This document shows, piece by piece, positions 6,460 to 11,811 of a stretch of DNA of 11,811 bases (position 1 is the stretch's first letter; each line of letters begins with the position of its first letter). Origin of the DNA: Anaerolineae bacterium (GTDB lineage: Bacteria > Chloroflexota > Anaerolineae > B4-G1 > DUEL01). Location of the stretch: NCBI GenBank assembly GCA_029932895.1, contig JAOZPF010000070.1:1-11811 (forward strand). The letters run 5' to 3'. The notes below the pieces were generated by a model. The model did not search any database. It was given only the letters and a program-made list of their open reading frames with translations, and was not told the DNA's origin. Both the position numbers and the translations under genes were made by a program.

Positions 6460-8715
6460 TCATTCGGTGCGGGCTGCAGGGGCATGGCGAAAGCCTGCCA
6501 TCTTTCTGACCATCCTCCGCAGCCAGGAGACAGGGGCCAGTTCGGCTTTGCGCACCATCAGCACCGAACATGGCGCCCGATCCGCCAGCCGGTCGGGGAT
6601 GGAGCCGAAGAGCAGGGTCCGCAGGAACCACTCCTCCGAAGCTCCAATGACAATCAGGTCGCACGCTCTCTGCTGGGCCTCGGCCAGGATACCTTCCACC
6701 ACCGAAGCGCCGCGCTTGAGGCTAAAAGTGACATTTTGCGCCTCCTCGCCCAGCACGTCCTCGACCATCTGCCGCAGGACCTCCATCTCCACCTCCATAT
6801 CCGCATCCTCGGACTCGCCGAGGATGCGGAGGGCGGTCAGGGTGCCTTTTTCGGCGCGGACGATGTCTCGCGCCAGCCGCAGGGCCAGACGAGCGTGTGG
6901 GCCTCCGCTGACCGGCACGAGCACACTCCGAACTGGTCCCTTGCTGACCCCCCGGTCGCGCAGCACGGCCACGTCGCACTTGGCCCCGTGTACCACGTCC
7001 TCGACCACGCTTCCTGCCACCCGCTGTGTGGACAACTGGCCGCGCCAACCCATCAGTATCAGCCCCACTATGCCAGTTCGAGCCTCGGCTACGCCGAGGA
7101 TACCGTTGGAAATGGAGCGCGCGGCGCGCAGCATGGTGCGGATCGGCACCCCGTGTTCATGGGCGGCGTCCGCTGCCTGTTTGAGCAATATCTTGCGTCC
7201 GTTTTCGCCTCTTTCGAGAATCTCCTGCGCCAATCCCAGCGGAGTGGCTGGTGGGACCTTGACCACTGAGAGGGCGGCGATGGTAGAGGCTTCCCGCGCC
7301 TGCCCCAAAATGACGGCCATACGGATCAGGCCGGGGGCGGTGAGCGGGTTGGCGACCGGCACCATGATCTCGTGCCGGGCCGCCTCCACCGTCTGCGCCG
7401 CCACCTCTACCGCCCGGCTCACTGGACGCCGCAATTGGTAGACGACCACGCCCAGGCCGATGAGGCCGATGCCTACCACCAGCGCGTGGGGTTCGGTGAA
7501 CGCTTCGACTATGATGATGCCCAGGCAGCCGAGGATCGGCATCACAGGGTACCAGGGGGTGCGGAAGGGACGGGGATGGTCGGGGAACTTGCGCCGCAGC
7601 CAGATAACCGAGACGTTGGTGAAAAAGACCACAAACATGTAGCCAAAGTTCGAGACATAGCTGAGGAACACCTCGTCGCCCGATATTGCGGAGAGGGCGA
7701 TGACCACTCCGCTGATCAGAATAGCCGGGAGGGGACTTTTGAGGCGAGGGTGGATGCGGGAGAGAAAGGCGGGCAGGTAGCCATCCCGGCTCAGGGCCAG
7801 GGCCACGCGGGCCGAGCTGAGCAGAGCGGTGTTCAGTGAGGTGATGGTGGCGACGATCCCCGCCGCACCCAGCAGCGGTGCGCCCCATATGCCCAGGAAT
7901 TGGGAGGCGGCATCGGAGAGGGGGGTGGATGAGTCTGCCAACGAGGCGGCGGGGAGGATGCCCAGGGCGACAAAGGCCACGGCGCAATAGACGACGGCGC
8001 AGATCAAGATGGTGCCGACTACGGCGGCGGGAATATTGCGTGCCGGGTCCTTGGCCTCCTCGGCTGTGGTGGCGATCACCTCATATCCCACAAAGAGGAC
8101 GTTGACCATGGTAATGGTCTGAAAGATGCTGGCCATGTTGGCGAGCCATCCCTCGTGGATAAAGAAACCGCCCTCTCCGTTAAAGGTGGCCCAGGAAAAT
8201 CCTCCTGGTAGAACCAGCCCCAGGATCACAAAGGCGGCCAGTGAGCCGAGGAGGATGCCGGCTAGAATGAGCTGGGTGCGGCCGGCTTCCTGGCTGCCGC
8301 GCAGGCTGATGAGGGCAAAGATGGCGATGAGCACCACGGCGGTCAGGGGCACGGGAAGAAAGGGCGCAAAGATCTTGAGCGAATAGGCGGCCCCCACCGC
8401 CGAGAGGGCGGCATAGACCATGCTGCTGAACCAGCTCACCCAGCCCACGCTAAAGGGCAGCAGGCCGGATGTCGCTTTGCTGATGTAGGCATACCCCCCG
8501 CCGGCAATGGGGAAGCTGGAGGCCAGCTCGGCGTAGGAGAGGGAGTTGGGCAGCGATTGCAGCCCGGCGAGCAGGAAAGCGAGGATCACCGCCGGACCGA
8601 CCATCCCCGCGGCGTGGCCGGTGAGCACGAATACGCCGGCCCCCATCGTGCCGCCGATGCCCAGCATCAGGATCTGGGCCAATCCCAGAGAGCGGACCAG
8701 TTGTCGTTTGGGCAT
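6460..8715 (-). CDS. APC-superfamily amino-acid permease fused to two UspA domains
   Basis: A 751-residue fusion. Residues about 1-430 form a 12-helix amino acid/polyamine/cation permease: the TM1 loop IGGTMGAGVF (20-29) is the substrate-binding G-[ST]-x-G-x-G type motif, and TM6 with GYEVIATTAEEAKDPARNIP (210-229) is the classic cationic amino-acid transporter signature. Two Usp domains follow in the cytoplasm, at about 448-587 and 594-722. In the first the ATP loop is nearly complete (GWRG, eight residues, GS). In the second it begins GASE and closes with GS after the normal nine, so one glycine is Glu. This architecture is known in bacteria and archaea, where the Usp part is thought to regulate transport; the substrate is unassigned. 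ATG 8715 is preferred (MPKRQLVRSLGLAQ, with AAGGTAGG 6 bases upstream) over a GTG at 8763. Confidence 0.92.
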   Translation of the reverse strand: MPKRQLVRSLGLAQILMLGIGGTMGAGVFVLTGHAAGMVGPAVILAFLLAGLQSLPNSLSYAELASSFPIAGGGYAYISKATSGLLPFSVGWVSWFSSMVYAALSAVGAAYSLKIFAPFLPVPLTAVVLIAIFALISLRGSQEAGRTQLILAGILLGSLAAFVILGLVLPGGFSWATFNGEGGFFIHEGWLANMASIFQTITMVNVLFVGYEVIATTAEEAKDPARNIPAAVVGTILICAVVYCAVAFVALGILPAASLADSSTPLSDAASQFLGIWGAPLLGAAGIVATITSLNTALLSSARVALALSRDGYLPAFLSRIHPRLKSPLPAILISGVVIALSAISGDEVFLSYVSNFGYMFVVFFTNVSVIWLRRKFPDHPRPFRTPWYPVMPILGCLGIIIVEAFTEPHALVVGIGLIGLGVVVYQLRRPVSRAVEVAAQTVEAARHEIMVPVANPLTAPGLIRMAVILGQAREASTIAALSVVKVPPATPLGLAQEILERGENGRKILLKQAADAAHEHGVPIRTMLRAARSISNGILGVAEARTGIVGLILMGWRGQLSTQRVAGSVVEDVVHGAKCDVAVLRDRGVSKGPVRSVLVPVSGGPHARLALRLARDIVRAEKGTLTALRILGESEDADMEVEMEVLRQMVEDVLGEEAQNVTFSLKRGASVVEGILAEAQQRACDLIVIGASEEWFLRTLLFGSIPDRLADRAPCSVLMVRKAELAPVSWLRRMVRKMAGFRHAPAARTE

Positions 8716-8780
8716 GTGTTGCCTACCTTCCTTTGACGCACTCCGTTTGCTGCGAGCGCACACACAGGTGCGCCCCTACA

Positions 8781-8807
8781 CAATCCGCTCAATCCGCTCA
8801 CAATCCG
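8781..8807. repeat. Inverted-orientation copy of the GCGGATTGA tandem repeat
   Basis: The run holds three units of the complementary form TCAATCCGC, the first missing its leading T and the third carrying one extra base (TCACAATCCG). It matches the family at 241-276 but in opposite orientation. It lies in the 128-base gap between the APC-Usp and glycosyltransferase genes, and this gap holds no coding sequence that I can support. Confidence 0.8.
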
Positions 8808-8823
8808 TCCCCACAGCACTCGC

Positions 8824-8843
8824 CCGCGCTATGGAAAGCGCGG
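8824..8843 (-). terminator. Stem-loop immediately after the glycosyltransferase stop
   Basis: CCGCGCT (8824-8830) and AGCGCGG (8837-8843) form a perfect 7-bp GC-rich stem with a 6-base loop. It abuts the minus-strand TAG at 8844-8846, the expected place for a terminator or a 3'-end-stabilising hairpin. There is no T-tract after it, so factor-independent termination is uncertain. Confidence 0.4.
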
Positions 8844-9971
8844 CTACATCTCTCTTGACCCGCAATCCGCTCCATCCGCTGACCACACCTCTCGATAGAA
8901 TGCCACCGTTTGGGCCGCGACGCGCGCCTGGGTGTAATGGGCCAGCACCCGCTCCCGGCCCCGCTGCGCCAGGTCGGCGCGCAGGTCCGCATCTGCTGCC
9001 AGGCGGGCCAGATGCTCCTGTAGCCCCATCACATCCTCCTCGGCAAAGAGCAGGCCGCTATCGCCAATGACGTGGGGAATCTCGCCGCTCCGAGCGCCAA
9101 CCACAGGCACGCCGCAGGCCATCGCCTCCACCAGCACCCGTCCGAACTGCTCCACCCAGTTGGAGCGGGAGCGGGATGGCAGCACCAGCACGTCCAGTCG
9201 ACGGTAAAAGTCCGGCATCTGTGTCGAGGGGAGGGGGGGGAGGAACTCGACCTGCTTGCCCATCCCCAGCTCGACTGCCAGCCGCTCCAACTGGTCCCGC
9301 AGCGGCCCGCTGCCCAGAATACGCACGCGTATTCGCTTCAGGCCCGCCGCTGCCCGCAGCAGCAGGTCCACCCCCTTCTCCTCCACCAGCCGCCCTGCGT
9401 AGCCGACCACGAGCGTCTCGCGCCCCTCCCGCCGGCCGGGGCAAAAGAGTTCAGGGTCCACCCCGAACTGGGGGATGACCGCCAGCGGGCCAGTGTACCC
9501 TTTCGCCCGCCAGACCTGCGCGGCGGTGCGGCTGCCGGCGATGGCCCCGCTGGCCTGTTGCAGGCAGGTCCGTTCAAAGAGAGAAAAGGGTGGGGGGTAG
9601 CGGCGTTGGAGGTTTTGCCAACTGAACCACAGGGCGCTCCGGCCGTACCGGTGGGCCAACGCCATGCCGTGAAAAGTGGAGAGATTGTAGGGCTCCTCGT
9701 CCAGGTGGACCACATCAGGCCGGAAGGCGCGGAACTGGCGGGCAAGGAGGGGGTAAAAGTGGAGGTGGAAGCTGCCGTTCAGCGCCATTGGCTCGACGAC
9801 CAACTCGTAGCCTGTGGTAAATGAGCGCTCCAGCTCGATCCTACCCCGCTCGTCGCGCCAGTACGGCGGCACCACCACTCGCAACTCCACATCGTCGTGG
9901 CGGGCGATCTCCTCCAGCTTGCGCTGGTATATGCCGACCAGACATGCCTTTGAGATCATCAGGACGCGCAA
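8844..9971 (-). CDS. Glycosyltransferase family 4 (GT-B fold)
   Basis: A 375-residue cytoplasmic or membrane-associated GT4 enzyme that transfers a sugar from a nucleotide donor, probably to a surface glycan or lipid. The N-terminal domain opens MRVLMISKACLVGIYQRKL. The donor-binding half holds VVGYAGRLVEEKGVDLLL (about 188-205), ILGSGPLRDQL (218-228), and the retaining E-x7-E pattern in EQFGRVLVEAMACGVPVV (about 274-291), followed by GEIPHVIGDSGLLF. Length is normal. The start is TTG 9971, giving the family-standard MRVLMIS opening, with GGGGGAG 4 bases upstream; ATG 9959 is a weaker alternative. The last dozen residues (SADGADCGSREM) are encoded largely by a degenerate GCGGATTGA repeat and are unlikely to be part of the fold. 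The gene diverges from the GT-C-like gene across a shared promoter region. Acceptor and linkage cannot be deduced. Confidence 0.92.
   Translation of the reverse strand: MRVLMISKACLVGIYQRKLEEIARHDDVELRVVVPPYWRDERGRIELERSFTTGYELVVEPMALNGSFHLHFYPLLARQFRAFRPDVVHLDEEPYNLSTFHGMALAHRYGRSALWFSWQNLQRRYPPPFSLFERTCLQQASGAIAGSRTAAQVWRAKGYTGPLAVIPQFGVDPELFCPGRREGRETLVVGYAGRLVEEKGVDLLLRAAAGLKRIRVRILGSGPLRDQLERLAVELGMGKQVEFLPPLPSTQMPDFYRRLDVLVLPSRSRSNWVEQFGRVLVEAMACGVPVVGARSGEIPHVIGDSGLLFAEEDVMGLQEHLARLAADADLRADLAQRGRERVLAHYTQARVAAQTVAFYREVWSADGADCGSREM
8861..8880. repeat. Degenerate GCGGATTGA repeat inside the 3' end of the GT4 gene
   Basis: Read on the minus strand this is AGCGGATGGAGCGGATTGCG, two diverged 9-bp units of the family seen at 241-276 and 8781-8807, in the same orientation as the latter. 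It lies within the reading frame and encodes most of the SADGADCG tail. The stop codon comes 15 bases beyond it. Confidence 0.65.
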
Positions 9972-9997
9972 GTGACTCCCCCGAACGAGCGGTGACG

Positions 9998-10026
9998 ATT
10001 ATGTCTAGTTATCCGGTTTTTGACAC
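9998..10026 (-). promoter_or_regulatory. Putative promoter for the GT4 gene
   Basis: On the minus strand GTGTCA (10021-10026, four of six consensus) is separated by 17 bases from CATAAT (9998-10003, five of six). Transcription would begin near 9992, giving a leader of about 20 bases to the TTG start with its GGGGGAG site. Its -35 box overlaps the opposing plus-strand -35 box by five bases. Confidence 0.4.
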
Positions 10027-10047
10027 ACCCTACCATTGTGCTATAAT
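10020..10047 (+). promoter_or_regulatory. Consensus extended -10 sigma-70 promoter
   Basis: A perfect TTGACA (10020-10025), a 16-base spacer and a perfect TATAAT (10042-10047) are present. TG at 10039-10040 gives an extended -10. Transcription should start near 10053-10055, about 27 bases before ATG 10081, which argues against the in-frame GTG at 10036. This is the strongest promoter match found in the window. Confidence 0.8.
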
Positions 10048-10080
10048 TCGCCCGCTTTGGCAAGTGCGCTTGATCGGGAC

Positions 10081-11610
10081 ATGATCTCACGAAACAGTGG
10101 CGATGGCGTCGAGCCGTCGCCCTCCCCGCCCGGGGGACGGGGTCGATGGACGGATTGGACCGTCTGCATCTTGCTTTTCCTGTTCCTCTCCTCTCTCTAC
10201 TTTGCCACCAGTTCGGGGATTACCAGCAGCAATGACGGAAGCCACTATGCCCTGACGCGGGCGATTGTGGAGAAGGGGAGTTTCGAGATCAGCGGCTTCT
10301 CCTCCTATGCCGAGGGGAATGACATTGCCCTGCGGGGCGATAGTAAATTCAGCGACCGTCCGCCGGGCACGGCCCTGGTTGCCTCGCTCTTTTACGCCGC
10401 CGCGGGACGGCTGCCCTCTCCCCCCGCCCAACTTGAATCCCGCCACGATCCCGATAACCCTCGCCTGGTGTATGTGATGCTGTTGCCGTCGCTAGCTGGG
10501 GCGGGGGCGGTGCTGCTCTTGTATCTTCTGCTGCGGGAACTGGGGGTCTCATCTGCTGGCGCGCTGATGGCCAGCCTGGCCCTTGGCCTGGGCACGGCGC
10601 ACTGGAAGTACAGCAGCGTCCTCTTTTCCCACGCCCTCTCCTCGTTCACCGTACTGCTCGCGGTCTATCTGGCGCTGCGCGCCACCCGCCACGGGCCGGT
10701 TGGCTGGCTGCTCCCCCTGGCGTTGGGTTTCATCCTCGGCTACGCGGTACTGGTGGAATATTCCAACGCCATTCTTGTGGTGGTGGTCGTTGTATACCTT
10801 TTGGCGCACGCCCGCCGCGTGGCTCCCGCTCGACCGCTTCTCTATGGCTTTCTCCTGGTCATGGGCGGGTTGGTTCCGGCGGCCTTTCTTGCCTTTTACG
10901 ACAAGGTAAACTTTGGCGGGCCGTTTACCCTCTCCTATGTCTACGCCGTCAACTATCCCTGGGCCGGCAGCCTGAGCGAGACCTTTAGCTTTTCCCTTGG
11001 TCGGGGCTTGTGGGCGATGCTCGTCTGGGGCGAGGGCGGCGGATGGTGTGACCCCACCTGTTACAACCAGGGACTTTTTCTGCTTTCGCCCGTCCTCCTG
11101 CTCTCCCTGGTGGGGCTGGGCCGCGCCTTTCGTCGCGCACCTCGCTTGCTTTTCCTCACCACGGGACTCTTTATCGCCTATCTGTTGCTCTTTGCCAAGC
11201 ACCGCACCTTGCACGGCTTTACCGCCGACGGACGTTACCTGGTCCCCTTTCTGGGCTTGTGGTGCGTTCCCCTTGGCTTCTTTTTCGACCGGGCGCTGCG
11301 GGTCAGGCGGCCTGTCTGGAGGGCCACTGTGGGTCTGATCAGCTACGGTCTGTTCTTTCTTTCCCTGCGCAACATTTTCCTCCACATCGGCCACTCTTAT
11401 AACTATCACCTCGACCTCTGCCGGCTCGGCCCTCTCGTCGCCAGTCCCAGCAACTGGGCCTATCTCCTTGGGCAAGTCCTGCGTAACACGGGCAACCTGC
11501 CGCTTTTGTGGGCAGTGGAAGGTAGCCTGCTGCTCCTCGGTCTGGCAGCCTACAAGGTTGTTATGAGCCGTATTGAGAAAGCAAGGAGGATAGATCATGC
11601 CGAACGTTAA
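10081..11610 (+). CDS. Polytopic membrane protein, GT-C (PMT/ArnT-like) glycosyltransferase candidate
   Basis: About 509 residues. After a short polar N-terminus (about 1-25, containing EPSPSPPGGRG) there is a first membrane helix (about 26-45). An outside loop follows with SSNDGSHYALTRAIVEKG (about 49-66) and DRPPG (92-96), then roughly nine to eleven more hydrophobic helices. An acidic residue in the first outer loop followed by a DRPPG-type motif is characteristic of polyprenyl-phosphate-sugar-dependent GT-C enzymes, so transfer of sugar to a surface glycan, lipid or protein is likely but unproven. No soluble domain follows the membrane part. ATG 10081 is chosen because the strong promoter would start transcripts near 10054; its Shine-Dalgarno is weak. 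It diverges from the GT4 gene, which supports a shared glycan role. Its 3' end overlaps the next gene by 14 bases. Confidence 0.75.
   Translation: MISRNSGDGVEPSPSPPGGRGRWTDWTVCILLFLFLSSLYFATSSGITSSNDGSHYALTRAIVEKGSFEISGFSSYAEGNDIALRGDSKFSDRPPGTALVASLFYAAAGRLPSPPAQLESRHDPDNPRLVYVMLLPSLAGAGAVLLLYLLLRELGVSSAGALMASLALGLGTAHWKYSSVLFSHALSSFTVLLAVYLALRATRHGPVGWLLPLALGFILGYAVLVEYSNAILVVVVVVYLLAHARRVAPARPLLYGFLLVMGGLVPAAFLAFYDKVNFGGPFTLSYVYAVNYPWAGSLSETFSFSLGRGLWAMLVWGEGGGWCDPTCYNQGLFLLSPVLLLSLVGLGRAFRRAPRLLFLTTGLFIAYLLLFAKHRTLHGFTADGRYLVPFLGLWCVPLGFFFDRALRVRRPVWRATVGLISYGLFFLSLRNIFLHIGHSYNYHLDLCRLGPLVASPSNWAYLLGQVLRNTGNLPLLWAVEGSLLLLGLAAYKVVMSRIEKARRIDHAER
10114..10142. repeat. GC-rich palindromic element in the first codons of the GT-C-like gene
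   Basis: CCGTC (10114-10118) pairs with GACGG (10136-10140), and the interior can add CCC/GGG pairs. An alternative pairing is CCCCG (10124-10128) with CGGGG (10138-10142). It encodes the low-complexity EPSPSPPGGRG stretch. It would form a strong hairpin about 60 bases into the predicted transcript and resembles REP-like palindromic elements that sometimes invade gene ends. Confidence 0.45.
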
Positions 11611-11811
11611 TGAGGTTGGTGATCGTGCAACAAAATGGATACGCTGGATTGCTCGGATCTGGGGAACCTTGATCGTTGCATTCACCCTACTTGTACTCAT
11701 CGGCTATGCCTGGAACTGGGTGACAACCGGTGAAGCAGACCCGCATGCGATGGAGAATTATCCCCCCATTGAAAACTTGCCCCCGCTATTCGGCCTTCTG
11801 AGTGTCCTGGG
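11597..11811 (+). CDS. Small membrane protein, unknown function – 3' truncated
   Basis: The first 71 codons are present and the frame runs off the window. An excellent ribosome-binding site AAGGAGGA (11583-11590) lies 6 bases before ATG 11597. The start overlaps the end of the GT-C-like gene by 14 bases, indicating cotranscription and translational coupling. Residues about 1-20 are polar and basic with several Trp (WIRWIARIW). One membrane helix spans about 22-41 (GTLIVAFTLLVLIGYAW), followed by an outer loop with NYPPIENLPPLF and the start of a second hydrophobic segment (FGLLSVLG). It resembles small multi-helix membrane proteins of unknown function; no catalytic motif is visible. Its base composition is less GC-rich than the upstream gene. 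Confidence 0.75.
   Translation, partial: MPNVNEVGDRATKWIRWIARIWGTLIVAFTLLVLIGYAWNWVTTGEADPHAMENYPPIENLPPLFGLLSVL

Noticed and set aside
10036..10080. GTG 10036 as start of the GT-C-like protein
   Set aside because: It falls inside the perfect extended -10 promoter, upstream of the predicted transcription start.
10549..11700. Minus-strand open frame of 383 codons opposite the GT-C-like gene
   Set aside because: The plus-strand frame has membrane helices, a strong promoter and GT-C-like motifs; the opposite translation is charged low-complexity sequence typical of antisense to membrane genes.

Overview
The window looks like a chromosomal segment of a high-GC bacterium, most likely a member of the Chloroflexota (Anaerolineae/Chloroflexia-like). 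This rests on inference: the overall gene repertoire, the long Thr/Pro-rich linker of an exported protein, and intergenic tandem copies of GCGGATTGA. No rRNA or marker gene is present to fix the lineage.

Layout. The left end (1-228, +) is the HRDC-domain tail of a protein cut by the window edge, probably RNase D or RecQ. It is followed by a 9-bp tandem repeat and a small hairpin. A tight plus-strand operon follows: a beta-CASP metallo-beta-lactamase ribonuclease (364-1761), family I inorganic pyrophosphatase ppa (1772-2317) and a membrane-anchored protein with a Thr/Pro linker and a beta-sandwich-like ectodomain (2345-3175). Converging on it are five minus-strand genes. Read in transcription order from the right they are: a GT4 glycosyltransferase (9971-8844), an APC-type amino-acid permease fused to two UspA domains (8715-6460), a CPBP intramembrane protease (6393-5599), an ArsB/NhaD/SLC13-like ion transporter with an unusual exported N-terminal domain (5359-3635), and a stand-alone UspA protein (3624-3199). 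Divergent from the GT4 gene, on the plus strand, is a polytopic membrane protein resembling GT-C (PMT/ArnT-type) glycosyltransferases (10081-11610). It overlaps the start of a small membrane protein cut by the right edge (11597-11811).

How genes work together. The ribonuclease and pyrophosphatase plausibly share an RNA/nucleotide-turnover context. Two transporters are coupled to Usp domains, one by fusion and one by operon, suggesting stress- or nucleotide-sensing control of transport. The GT4 and GT-C genes diverge from one compact promoter region whose -35 boxes overlap, which fits joint expression of a cell-surface glycan function.

Most notable structures: a 9-bp repeat family at three sites, one of which forms the 3' end of the GT4 reading frame; a compositionally distinct CPBP gene bounded by a 7-bp inverted repeat spanning its stop and a GTTRRRY match before its start, possibly a relic gene cassette; the transporter fusion; and the face-to-face promoters. 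I do not see a clear, wholly new multi-gene system here. No tRNA, rRNA, CRISPR array, transposase or integrase was recognised. No gene-free stretch exceeds about 240 bases.
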